Source: Thiospirillum jenense
GTDB lineage: Bacteria > Pseudomonadota > Gammaproteobacteria > Chromatiales > Chromatiaceae
NCBI RefSeq assembly: GCF_014145225.1
Contig: NZ_JABVCQ010000024.1
Location: 1 to 53,806, forward strand
Direction: 5' to 3'
Length of the DNA stretch: 53,806 nt
Position numbers and translations under genes: made by a program. Shown here piece after piece: positions 27,051 to 35,567 of the stretch; position 1 is the first letter of the stretch, and each line of letters starts with the position of its first letter. Under the pieces are notes generated by a model that was given only the letters and a program-made list of their open reading frames with translations, was not told the DNA's origin and searched no databases.

Positions 27051-28898
27051 ATGACTAGCTTAGAACTAGAAAGTCTTTGTAAAAACTATAAGATTTTTGT
27101 AGATACAAATGCTTTGATGCTTGAAAACGCCGAAATCTTCCATAAGAACATTCATGATGCCTTGTATCAAACTAATACTAAAATTATATTGGCTATGCGT
27201 GTTTATAATGAAATAAAAAAGGTTGCAGAATCTACCGACAATAATACGAGATCACGTGCCAAATATGCTCTAAAAGTTGTAGAGCATTTTAATAACAGCA
27301 ATTTATTAGATGTACGCGAGGAAGAAAACGAAGTGATTGGAGGAAGTAAAATATTCGCTGATGCAGTCTTCCCAATGGTCTTTTCAAAGAATAGATTGAA
27401 GCATAATCTCTGCTTGATTACCCAAGATGCAAAATTAGCTATAGATATGCTCAACATAAAATACAGTCAATCTATAACATCCTATAAGGATATGAAAATC
27501 GTTTTTATCCATAATCGTACTTATTCTCTCCATGAATGGGAACCGCGTTTAGAGCGAACACATGGACTAAAGTGGGAACCCCAGTCGATCAATGGCACAA
27601 CACAAAAGTCAACTAATAGATTTACTCAAGAGAATGCTGAAAAATTTAATCTTTGTAGTTCACCTTTAATAGAAAAAGAGCGTTTATTATCAGTTAGCAA
27701 ATTGCCTAGTGTAGGAGAATATGTTTTTACTTCAAAATTAGAAAAAATTTATCTTAAAAAATTCATAGCATCTGGTGGTGAGGGAGAGCTATTTGAGACA
27801 AATAATGGTTTAGTTTGCAAAATTTACAAGCAAGAACGTTTGACAAATTTGCGGAAACGTAAATTGGAATTAATGCTAAACAAAAATATTTTAATTAAAG
27901 GAGTTTGCTTACCAAAAAAAATAGTATTTAATGATCAAAATCAATTTGTCGGGTATTTGATGGACAAAGCTCAAGGTCATATTTTACAAACCTCTGTTTT
28001 TGGAAAGCCTGTATTAAAAAACAAATTTCCTAAATGGAAAAGAGAGAATTTAGTGCAGCTGGCTTTAACTATTGTGCAAACTATTGAAAAACTGCATAAT
28101 GTAAACATTATCATTGGTGATATTAACCCAAACAATATTTTAGTAGTCGACGAAAATACAGTTTTTTTTGTAGATACCGATAGTTATCAAGTTGAAAATT
28201 TTCCATGCCCTGTAGGAACACCAATTTTTACAGCGCCAGAATTGCAAGGATTTAATTATGCAGATATTCTGAGAACCAAAGAGCATGAAATGTTTGCGGT
28301 GGCGACTTTAATTTTTATGATTTTATTCCCTGGTAAAACACCTTACAGTTCTCAAGGAGGCGAAGATTTAATAGCTAATATTAAAAATCGTAATTTTTCT
28401 TATGTCCGTGAAAAAGATGAAGCTGATAAAAAACCGTTTGGCCCTTGGCGATTTATTTGGAGTCATCTGCACTTTGAGTTAAAAAAGAATTTTGAAGAGG
28501 TTTTTTCAAAAGGCTGCAAAGTAGCTATTGAGGATTGGGCCAAAGCATTAGGTTACTATTTAAAAGGTATTAAAGAAGGACATTCCAGTAATGAATTGTT
28601 TCCATCATCATATAGAGTACAAGATGGGATAAGTATGAATTGTGTGGAATGTGGCAAAAAAGAACTAGTTAGCAAGGTTCATTTTGATAAAATTCAGTCG
28701 GAAGGTTGGAAATTTAGATGCTCAAGATGCAGAGAAATATACAAACTGAGAATGTCTATGAAAATATCACAACCTACTCAAAATAATTCTTCACATGCTT
28801 ATAATAAGCCTACACAAAATCAGCATAAACCTAACAACAGCTCTGTATCTAAAAATAATAGTGGACTCTTAAACTTTATCAAGAATTTTTTTTCTTGA
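27051..28898 (+). CDS. PIN nuclease - protein kinase - zinc ribbon fusion
   Basis: 615 residues, AT-rich. Residues 1-170 form a PIN ribonuclease domain with all four acidic positions: D18 (FVDTN), E54 (YNEIKK), D104 (FADAVF) and D126 (ITQDAK). Residues about 235-520 form a protein kinase fold: glycine loop SGGEGELFE (241-249), Lys257 (VCKIYK), catalytic loop GDINPNN (D357, N362) and metal motif DTD (375-377) in VDTDSYQ. This variant is typical of kinases coupled to TerY-like VWA proteins. A C-x2-C...C-x2-C zinc ribbon lies at about 531-560, and an Asn/Gln/Ser-rich tail follows. No clear ribosome site precedes the ATG. It is probably a regulated toxin-like RNase or signalling kinase; function is inferred. 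Confidence 0.8.
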   Translation: MTSLELESLCKNYKIFVDTNALMLENAEIFHKNIHDALYQTNTKIILAMRVYNEIKKVAESTDNNTRSRAKYALKVVEHFNNSNLLDVREEENEVIGGSKIFADAVFPMVFSKNRLKHNLCLITQDAKLAIDMLNIKYSQSITSYKDMKIVFIHNRTYSLHEWEPRLERTHGLKWEPQSINGTTQKSTNRFTQENAEKFNLCSSPLIEKERLLSVSKLPSVGEYVFTSKLEKIYLKKFIASGGEGELFETNNGLVCKIYKQERLTNLRKRKLELMLNKNILIKGVCLPKKIVFNDQNQFVGYLMDKAQGHILQTSVFGKPVLKNKFPKWKRENLVQLALTIVQTIEKLHNVNIIIGDINPNNILVVDENTVFFVDTDSYQVENFPCPVGTPIFTAPELQGFNYADILRTKEHEMFAVATLIFMILFPGKTPYSSQGGEDLIANIKNRNFSYVREKDEADKKPFGPWRFIWSHLHFELKKNFEEVFSKGCKVAIEDWAKALGYYLKGIKEGHSSNELFPSSYRVQDGISMNCVECGKKELVSKVHFDKIQSEGWKFRCSRCREIYKLRMSMKISQPTQNNSSHAYNKPTQNQHKPNNSSVSKNNSGLLNFIKNFFS

Positions 28899-28919
28899 TA
28901 CTTTAAATAAAGGTGATTC

Positions 28920-29585
28920 ATGCGCGATTTTTTAGAATTACGAATTGATGAATTAGCAGATAATCCTACTGCTCGTGTTCCCGTTTGCCTCGTACTTGAT
29001 ACGAGTGGCTCTATGGTAGGTGGACCCATCAAAGAATTGAACAATGGAATAAAGTTTTTTTTCGATAGCATTAAAAGCGATGATATAGCAAAGTATGCGG
29101 CTGAAATTGCAGTTGTTACTTTCGGTGAATCAGTAGAAAAAATTTTAGATTTTGGTTTTGTTGAAAAGCAAAATGTTCCAATGCTAAGAGCAAATGGGAT
29201 GACCCCAATGGGTCAGGCTGTCAATTTAGCACTCGATTTATTAGAACAAGCTAAAAATCAATATTCTGTAGCAGGCGTTGATTATTATCAGCCTTGGCTA
29301 GTCCTCATGACCGATGGCGCCCCAACTGATGATATTGCTAGTGCTTCACAAAGAGCCACGAATTTAGTTAATCAAAAGAAACTGACCATATTTCCGATAG
29401 GTATAGGTACAGGTGCAGATTTGAATGTTTTGTCTAGGTTTTCACCACGAAACGCACCAGTAAGGATGAAAGGAGTTAATTTCAAAGCATTTTTTGAATG
29501 GCTTAGTAAAAGTGTCGCCATAACCTCACAGTCTATTCCGGGGGCAAATATAAATCTGCCCCCTACGAGTGGATGGACGCTGTAG
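28920..29585 (+). CDS. TerY-like VWA domain protein
   Basis: 221 residues, nearly all one von Willebrand A domain. The MIDAS metal site is complete: DTSGS (D27, S29, S31), T95 in GMTPMG and D132 in MTDGAPTDD. This is the TerY subfamily of tellurite-resistance-type loci. An AAAGGTG ribosome site lies 5-6 nt before the ATG, and the gene follows the kinase gene by 21 bp, so the two are surely cotranscribed. TerY-like VWA proteins probably serve as metal-dependent scaffolds or substrates for the linked kinase and phosphatase. Confidence 0.88.
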   Translation: MRDFLELRIDELADNPTARVPVCLVLDTSGSMVGGPIKELNNGIKFFFDSIKSDDIAKYAAEIAVVTFGESVEKILDFGFVEKQNVPMLRANGMTPMGQAVNLALDLLEQAKNQYSVAGVDYYQPWLVLMTDGAPTDDIASASQRATNLVNQKKLTIFPIGIGTGADLNVLSRFSPRNAPVRMKGVNFKAFFEWLSKSVAITSQSIPGANINLPPTSGWTL

Positions 29586-29613
29586 CTCTTTGATAATTTA
29601 CAAAGGTCGCACC

Positions 29614-29694
29614 ATGATTGGCGAGATATTATTTATAAAGATTTTTCCGCTGAACACCACGAGTGGTGTGCAACAAGAACCAATTAAAGATTGA
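29614..29694 (+). CDS. Possible 26-codon coupling ORF before the PP2C gene
   Basis: ATG at 29614, with AAAGG 7 nt upstream, opens a 26-residue frame (MIGEILFIKIF...). Its TGA (29692-29694) is one base before the ATG of the phosphatase gene, which has no good ribosome site of its own. A perfect hairpin ACACCAC-GA-GTGGTGT lies within it. It may provide translational coupling; no similarity to a known peptide is recognised. Confidence 0.35.
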   Translation: MIGEILFIKIFPLNTTSGVQQEPIKD

Positions 29695-29695
29695 A

Positions 29696-30436
29696 ATGTA
29701 CAAAACAGTCTGTGCTGCTGTTCAGGGTATATCCCACTCTGGTGCTAATATACCATGTCAAGACCGAGTGCTATCGATGAGTAAAAACGGTATTACGGTT
29801 TTATCTTTAGCAGATGGAGCAGGCTCTGCTAAACATTCTGATACTGGTGCAGAAATTATCGTTAACCAGATTAATCGGTTGATTATCGAAAACTTTCATG
29901 AGTTTTATGAGATGAATGAAGATAATCTTAAAGTTAAAATATCTTCCGCTATTTTTTATTCGTTATTTTGGGAGTCTTTTGAAAGAAATATTCCAATAAA
30001 ACATTTGTCTTCTACCCTGCTATTTGTGGCTGTAAATGAATCAAATTATTTGGTTGGACATATTGGAGACGGGATGATCGGTTATATGCATAACGAGAAC
30101 ATGGAGGTAATAGTTGATGTCTTCTCTTATCCTGCTAAAGGGGAGTACTATAATTCTACATTTTTCACTACTGATGACAATATTCAGCAACAACTACGGA
30201 TATATAGGGGTTCGATGGAAAAGATTGAAGGGTTTATTATTATGTCTGATGGAGGAGATGAGGTTTTGTTTGATAAAAAAGAAAAAAAATTTTCTCCTGC
30301 TGTACGAAAAATATTTGATTGGCTACTTGATTATTCTGGAGAAGAAGTTCAAGCAACTTTACTTAAAAATATGGAGGAGAAATTTCGTTTAAAAACATCA
30401 GACGACTGTAGTGTTGGCGTATTAAGAAAAAATTAA
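29696..30436 (+). CDS. PP2C-type protein phosphatase
   Basis: 246 residues from the ATG at 29696; an in-frame GTG at 29663 is less likely. PP2C metal-binding motifs occur in order: CQDR near the start, LADGAGSAKHSDTGA, VGHIGDG, IMSDGGDEV and TSDDCSV at the C-terminus. It is a soluble Ser/Thr phosphatase of the short form seen beside TerY-like VWA proteins, and would oppose the upstream kinase. Composition is AT-rich like the two genes before it. Confidence 0.85.
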   Translation: MYKTVCAAVQGISHSGANIPCQDRVLSMSKNGITVLSLADGAGSAKHSDTGAEIIVNQINRLIIENFHEFYEMNEDNLKVKISSAIFYSLFWESFERNIPIKHLSSTLLFVAVNESNYLVGHIGDGMIGYMHNENMEVIVDVFSYPAKGEYYNSTFFTTDDNIQQQLRIYRGSMEKIEGFIIMSDGGDEVLFDKKEKKFSPAVRKIFDWLLDYSGEEVQATLLKNMEEKFRLKTSDDCSVGVLRKN

Positions 30437-30546
30437 GAAGTCAGTTTTTAGCTGTTTAATTCGCAGCAAAAAAAGCATAATTAAAGGGCATAGGGACGAT
30501 TGTTGATGGTGCATTTGTTAATAGGCTAAATATTTTGATCATTCCT

Positions 30547-30559
30547 GCGCGGCGGTTGA
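30547..30559 (+). repeat. Right 13-bp direct repeat flanking the AT-rich island
   Basis: GCGCGGCGGTTGA, identical to 26808-26820. AT-rich sequence ends here and host-like sequence leading to pmbA begins. Confidence 0.4.
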
Positions 30560-30663
30560 ATCAATGACCGGCAATTGACTATTCAACCCGGGTTTTATAA
30601 AACCACCATCGCTGTTACACTGCGCCAATGTTTCCCGTTTCATGCCACCTGCGCCACGCCACC

Positions 30664-32019
30664 ATGTCCAATACTGCTGACCTATCCACCCGCACCGCCG
30701 ACCTGCACGAGCGCGTTGCCGATCTGCTCGCCTACGCCCGCCAACTCGGCGCCACCGCTGCTGAAGCGGTTGTCGGTAGCAGCAGCGGGCTAGAACTCAA
30801 CGTCCGCTTGGGTGAAATTGACACGGTCGAACACACCCGCGATCACAATTTGGCGATCACCGTCTACGTCGGGCAATGTGAGGGCAACGCCAGCACCGCC
30901 GACTTCAGCACCGCCGCCATCCGCGACGCCGTTGCCAACGCCATCACCATCGCCAAATACACCCAACCCGACTGCTGCGCTGGACTCGCCGACGCCGCGT
31001 TAATGGCAACGGCCGTGCCTGATCTTGACCTCTACCATCCCTGGGAACTGGATGTCGAATACGCCACCGCGCTGGCGTTGGACTGTGAACAGGCCGCCCG
31101 CGATGTGTCACCGCGCATCGTCAACTCCAACGGCGCTAATTTCAGTGCCAACGAAGGTTTGGCGGTGTACGGCAACAGTCACGGCTTCATCGGCGGTTAT
31201 CCCAGCACCAGTTACGGTTTGAGTTGCACTGTCGTTGGTCAAGAGTCACCCGAGGCCGGAATGCAGCGCGACCGCTGGTGGAGCAACGTCCGCGCTCTGG
31301 GCGATTTGGCCGCGCCAGTTGACATCGGTCGCCGCGCCGCCGAGCGGACATTAGCGCGACTTGGCGCTCGGGGGCTGTCCACGCGCACCGCGCCGGTGTT
31401 ATTCAGCGCCGAAATGGCCACCGGCTTAGTCGGCAGTTTGATGGGCGCAATTCGCGGCACGGCGCAGTACCGCAAATCGAGTTTTTTACTCGACCGCCTG
31501 GGCAACCAACTCTTCCCCAGTTGGGTGCAAATTGACGAGCGACCGCTGTTGCCACGCGGGTTAGCCAGCGCGCCGTTTGACAGCGACGGCGTGGCGACCT
31601 ACGCCAAATCCTTCGTGCAGGACGGCGTGTTGGCCAGTTATGCGTTAGGGAATTACAGCGCCTGCCGCCTCGGGTTGCAGACCACCGCCAACGCCGGCGG
31701 TGTGCGCAATTTGCACGTTGGCATGGGACAACTGGATCGGGCGGCGCTGCTACGCGAATTGGGCAGCGGATTATTCGTGACCAAGTTGATGGGGCAGGGC
31801 GTCAACATGATGACGGGCGATTACTCCCGCGGCGCGACGGGATTTTGGGTGGAAAATGGCCAGATCGCCTACCCGGTGGAAGAAATCACCATCGCCGGCA
31901 ATCTGATGACGATGTTCGCCAATCTGGTGGCGATTGGCAACGATTGTGATTTTGACGGCAGCACCCGCACCGGTTCGTGGTTGATCGAGCAGATGACCAT
32001 CGCGGGTGGTGAAGCGTAA
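30664..32019 (+). CDS. pmbA: PmbA/TldE metallopeptidase subunit
   Basis: 451 residues from the ATG at 30664 (MSNTADLSTRTADL); two earlier in-frame Met positions lie in non-conserved sequence. The TldD/PmbA fold is recognisable throughout: GLELNVRLGEIDTVEHTRDHNLAITVY, FDSDGVATYAKSFVQDGVL, the GMTGDYSRGATGFWVENG-like region and the EITIAGNL motif. TldD-TldE heterodimers degrade unfolded peptides and process microcin B17 and CcdA. tldD is not nearby. The gene is GC-richer than the island it follows. Confidence 0.95.
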   Translation: MSNTADLSTRTADLHERVADLLAYARQLGATAAEAVVGSSSGLELNVRLGEIDTVEHTRDHNLAITVYVGQCEGNASTADFSTAAIRDAVANAITIAKYTQPDCCAGLADAALMATAVPDLDLYHPWELDVEYATALALDCEQAARDVSPRIVNSNGANFSANEGLAVYGNSHGFIGGYPSTSYGLSCTVVGQESPEAGMQRDRWWSNVRALGDLAAPVDIGRRAAERTLARLGARGLSTRTAPVLFSAEMATGLVGSLMGAIRGTAQYRKSSFLLDRLGNQLFPSWVQIDERPLLPRGLASAPFDSDGVATYAKSFVQDGVLASYALGNYSACRLGLQTTANAGGVRNLHVGMGQLDRAALLRELGSGLFVTKLMGQGVNMMTGDYSRGATGFWVENGQIAYPVEEITIAGNLMTMFANLVAIGNDCDFDGSTRTGSWLIEQMTIAGGEA

Positions 32020-32026
32020 CTTTTGC

Positions 32027-32055
32027 TTGACGGCGGCGCGCATTGACGCTTAAAT
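32027..32055 (+). promoter_or_regulatory. Candidate promoter of tRNA-Phe
   Basis: TTGACG, a 17-nt spacer and TTAAAT, followed by a GC-rich discriminator (AGTGCGC) as is usual for stringently controlled tRNA promoters. The tRNA begins about 40 nt after the expected start site. Confidence 0.5.
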
Positions 32056-32100
32056 AGTGCGCTTTAGTCGCGTCGCCAAGCACCGACTAATCGCTTTCCC

Positions 32101-32176
<76 letters not shown>

Positions 32177-32193
32177 AATCATTTAATTCAATT

Positions 32194-32227
32194 AACCGGT
32201 TCGGTGTAAAACCTGACCGGTTTTTTT
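32194..32227 (+). terminator. Intrinsic terminator of tRNA-Phe
   Basis: AACCGGT/ACCGGTT stem with a 15-nt partly paired loop, followed by seven T in all. It lies 17 bp after the tRNA. Confidence 0.8.
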
Positions 32228-32389
32228 ATGCCTCGAATAATTGGACGGCGGGTGAGCGATTAAAACGACTTAACCTATTTTTTATTAAACGGCAGTTGTC
32301 ATTTTATTTTTCAATTCGAGCGGCGCGCATTTTTCAATTTGAGTAATGCGCGCAATTTTAATTGCCAAGTTATTGCAAACCGCACCGCG

Positions 32390-32860
32390 TCACGCTCGAT
32401 GATACGGATGCCCCTGCGTGAGACTCCACGCCCGATACAGCTGCTCGGCCACCATGACCCGCACCAATTGGTGCGGAAATGTCAGTGCCGACAGTGACCA
32501 CTGTTGATCGGCGCGTTGCAAACAGGCGGGCGCGAGGCCGTCAGCCCCGCCGATCAACAGCGCCACGTCGCTTCCGTGCGACAGCCAGCGGCGCAACTGT
32601 TGTGATAACGCAACACTCGACCACTGCTGCCCGTGTTCAGTCAACGCCACCAGCCACGCCCGTTTGGGCAGCGCGGCTAATAAACGCTCGCCTTCAATCG
32701 TCAATGCCCGCGAATGATCGCCGCCGCGAGTGCGCACTACCGGCTCAATTTCAATTAACTCCAGCGCACATTCTATTGGCAACCGCCGGGCATAGGTCAT
32801 CCATCCATCATTCACCCACGCCGGCATTTTCCGCCCAATGCTTAATACCCGGATACGCAT
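32390..32860 (-). CDS. rlmH: 23S rRNA pseudouridine-1915 N3-methyltransferase RlmH
   Basis: 156 residues, the normal length. The SPOUT knot is evident: LLIGGADGL and the C-terminal LTFPHQLVRVMVAEQLYRAW...GHPYHR. RlmH methylates pseudouridine 1915 in helix 69 of 23S rRNA. The first 25 codons and start codon lie in a 75-bp sequence repeated exactly at 35577-35651. The DNA upstream of the ATG therefore belongs to an inserted segment and must supply its present promoter and ribosome site. Confidence 0.96.
   Translation of the reverse strand: MRIRVLSIGRKMPAWVNDGWMTYARRLPIECALELIEIEPVVRTRGGDHSRALTIEGERLLAALPKRAWLVALTEHGQQWSSVALSQQLRRWLSHGSDVALLIGGADGLAPACLQRADQQWSLSALTFPHQLVRVMVAEQLYRAWSLTQGHPYHRA
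32786..32860. repeat. 75-bp direct repeat, copy 1 (inside rlmH)
   Basis: Identical over 75 bp to 35577-35651. This copy is the 5' end of intact rlmH (start codon plus 24 codons, on the - strand). The bases on both sides differ from copy 2, so the boundaries are sharp. Confidence 0.95.
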
Positions 32861-32955
32861 GTGTATTGATTCACTATCATTTCAAACAAAAAGCAACTGT
32901 AAATTGTTAAACGAATTAAAACAACCACTCTATTAGCACACTTGTTAAACCGATA

Positions 32956-32975
32956 ATGAGTATGCGAATACTCAT
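32956..32975. promoter_or_regulatory. Perfect palindrome in the rlmH / beta-helix divergent region
   Basis: ATGAGTAT-GCGA-ATACTCAT is an 8-bp inverted repeat in the 239-bp region between divergently read rlmH and the beta-helix gene. It could be a regulator-binding site or an mRNA hairpin. A TATACT element (33041-33046) with a poorly spaced TTGAAG lies nearer to the beta-helix gene. Confidence 0.4.
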
Positions 32976-33099
32976 CGAGCGCATCACTACCAATACTAAC
33001 AAATGAGATTTCCCTCACATTGAAGGCATGTTTTAATGTATATACTCTCCCATACAAACACCCAGCCGCCATAGATCGCTACTTTGGAGATTAACGCCA

Positions 33100-35481
33100 A
33101 TGCAATCATTAAAAGCAATCAATCATCGCTATATTATTGTCAGTGGATTATTCAGTTTAACACTGCTTGCCGGTCAGCCAACTATGGCAACCACCTTTTA
33201 TGTTGCAACCACCGGGAATGATGCCGCTGACGGCACCGTCAATACACCCTGGCGCACAATATCCCGCGCCACCCAACATGCACTTCAACCCGGTGATCAA
33301 GTACTCATTCAACCGGGTACTTATCCAGAAGCAATTGCATTAACGCATTCTGGTGCAGAAGTGGTTAGTGTTACTAGCGGCGTGAGTATCGTCAATACCG
33401 ATACATTACGATTTCCATTAGGGACTGATGTACCAGCACTCGATTTAACCAATCACCCGGATGAATACTATCTATACGTTTATCGGAGCTGGCGGGCCAA
33501 TAGCGGTGTATTCAAAATTATTGCTACAGGACAGGATGCACAGGGCGACTGGGTTCAGGTCGTTGGTGCCAATTTTATTAATGAAACCGGAGTCAGTGGC
33601 GACCCACGATATTTATCAGCCGCTATAGGTCGCCCTATTGTATTTCGTAATGCAGCCACTGACCCAACAACTCAACGGGTAATACTAGATGCCAGCAGTA
33701 AACCGAGCATCTACACCATGTTGTATATTGGTCAAGCAATTAACGATGCCGATGCCGAACCAACCAATTGGAATCTAATCGACGGACTTGATTTGACCGG
33801 TTCACATCAAGGTGGTGGTGTACATTTACAGGATTCCAGTTTTAATGTCGTGATGAATAGCCGTGTTTATAATCTCAATGGGGCGGGCATTTTATTTGCG
33901 GGTAATGTGGATGATTCGGCACGCTACAACATGATTTTAAATAATGTCATTTATAATACACCTACTGAAGGGATTTATATTGGCGCCGGCGGGCATGGTG
34001 AAAATGCAAATGACACACAATTTACCCATATCATTGGCAATGACATTTCTACACAAGGCACAGCCGCTAATGCCCAACTTGAAAATGCTATTGATCTCAA
34101 AGAATACAATGATGGTGATCTTGTTGTTGGCAATCTCATACATGATTATGCTTTAATCTCACCTTATAATGGCGCATTAGATATTCGTGACGGCAAACAA
34201 GATGTATTAGTTTACAACAATACTTTTCGCAATATTAGTAAAGCAAATCCCGCCGCCAGCAGCGTCATTCATCTTTATGCTGGAAGTCACGACATCCAAA
34301 TTTTCAATAACGTGCTGATTGATCAAGTTGGCGGTGGTAATGATCTTTACGCCTTCAATGTAGATGGTGGTGGATCAACTGCTGTTCTAATTGCTAATAA
34401 CAGCATACAGGGTTATGGACAAGGTTTGTTATTAGAACAATACGGCGGCAATACCGATGTTCGCTTTATTAACAATGCGTTTAATTTCGGGAGTAACGGT
34501 GACATCATCGAATGGGGTGATAGTGGGCGTTTCACATTTTCACACAACTTATACACCGTTGCGCCCAATACTTATGCCAATGAACCTAATCGTTTAGTAG
34601 CAACACCACAATGGAACAGCGCACTTCAGCCATATGCGGATAGCCCACTGATTAATTCAGGTATTGCGCTTGTGGACATAACAATTGATGCCGTGCGCAC
34701 TGAACGCCCACAGAATAATTTTTTGGATCGTGGCGCGTATGAAGTGCCAAATGATTATTCGCCCCCGCCGGCGATTTTGCCTCAAGCAGAATTTAATGCT
34801 TCGCCATTAAATGGGATTGCACCATTAATCGTACAATTCACCGATCAATCACAAAATGCAACCGCATGGCTATGGGATTTTGGTGATGGTAATACTGCAA
34901 CGACAGCATCGCCCAGTCATGTATTTAATACACCTGGCAACTATACCGTTAGTCTGACTGTAAGCAATGCGAATGGAACAGACGTGCGTATTAAAAATGA
35001 TTTTGTTCAAGTCACGGCAGAAGAATCTACTGAGGAAATGGCGCTCATTTTTGCTGATGAGTTTGAGACTGGTTTAACTGATTGGTACCGTGAAGGGCGC
35101 GTGAGTTGGTATTCGGGTGACCCAAAACAAGGTCAACATGCTATGCGGTTTACGGGCAATAATATTTGGGTAGAACGCACCATTTCTACTGCTGGTTTTA
35201 CTGATATTCAACTTAGCGTATTTATGGGTGCCGCATCATTTGAAAATTGGGAATATCTGATTCTCTATTGGTCGGATGGTACAACCTGGTATGAACCGGT
35301 GATCATTGATAATCATCATGCAGCAAGCGATGGGCAATTGCATGAAATTACTGTGAACTTACCTGCAACTGCCGCAAATAATCCGCATTTTCGCGTCGCC
35401 TTTGGAATGTGGGATACTGATACAAAAGACTTCGCTTATATTGATACGTTACGGATAGTTGGTAAAGCTATGACACCATAA
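33100..35481 (+). CDS. Secreted right-handed beta-helix protein with PKD domain
   Basis: 793 residues with a signal peptide (cleavage near QPTMA). The mature N-terminus FYVATTGNDAADGT...PWRTISRA is the common entry to DUF1565/pectate-lyase-like beta-helices, which run to about residue 550 with Asn-rich turns. A PKD domain follows (about 560-640; WLWDFGDGNTATTASPSH). A C-terminal jelly-roll-like module (about 650-790) begins FADEFETGLTDWY and may bind carbohydrate. No catalytic residues can be assigned. The protein probably acts outside the cell on polysaccharide. It is the only gene of the inserted segment. Confidence 0.8.
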   Translation: MQSLKAINHRYIIVSGLFSLTLLAGQPTMATTFYVATTGNDAADGTVNTPWRTISRATQHALQPGDQVLIQPGTYPEAIALTHSGAEVVSVTSGVSIVNTDTLRFPLGTDVPALDLTNHPDEYYLYVYRSWRANSGVFKIIATGQDAQGDWVQVVGANFINETGVSGDPRYLSAAIGRPIVFRNAATDPTTQRVILDASSKPSIYTMLYIGQAINDADAEPTNWNLIDGLDLTGSHQGGGVHLQDSSFNVVMNSRVYNLNGAGILFAGNVDDSARYNMILNNVIYNTPTEGIYIGAGGHGENANDTQFTHIIGNDISTQGTAANAQLENAIDLKEYNDGDLVVGNLIHDYALISPYNGALDIRDGKQDVLVYNNTFRNISKANPAASSVIHLYAGSHDIQIFNNVLIDQVGGGNDLYAFNVDGGGSTAVLIANNSIQGYGQGLLLEQYGGNTDVRFINNAFNFGSNGDIIEWGDSGRFTFSHNLYTVAPNTYANEPNRLVATPQWNSALQPYADSPLINSGIALVDITIDAVRTERPQNNFLDRGAYEVPNDYSPPPAILPQAEFNASPLNGIAPLIVQFTDQSQNATAWLWDFGDGNTATTASPSHVFNTPGNYTVSLTVSNANGTDVRIKNDFVQVTAEESTEEMALIFADEFETGLTDWYREGRVSWYSGDPKQGQHAMRFTGNNIWVERTISTAGFTDIQLSVFMGAASFENWEYLILYWSDGTTWYEPVIIDNHHAASDGQLHEITVNLPATAANNPHFRVAFGMWDTDTKDFAYIDTLRIVGKAMTP

Positions 35482-35514
35482 TCGCTCTTATTCCATTAGA
35501 GAGGGTGTGTTTTT

Positions 35515-35546
35515 ATAATCCCGTTTTCAACAACGGGATTATTTTT
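35515..35546 (+). terminator. Intrinsic terminator of the beta-helix gene
   Basis: An 11-bp perfect stem, ATAATCCCGTT/AACGGGATTAT, with a 6-nt loop is followed by TTTT, 33 bp after the stop codon. Confidence 0.85.
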
Positions 35547-35567
35547 AGCAAAATTTTGACACCTAAA

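Noticed and set aside
27770-28650. Kinase domain read as an inactive pseudokinase because HRD and DFG are altered
   Set aside because: The invariant Lys257, catalytic Asp357, Asn362 and metal Asp375 are all present. GDIN...DTD is a known variant of this kinase group.
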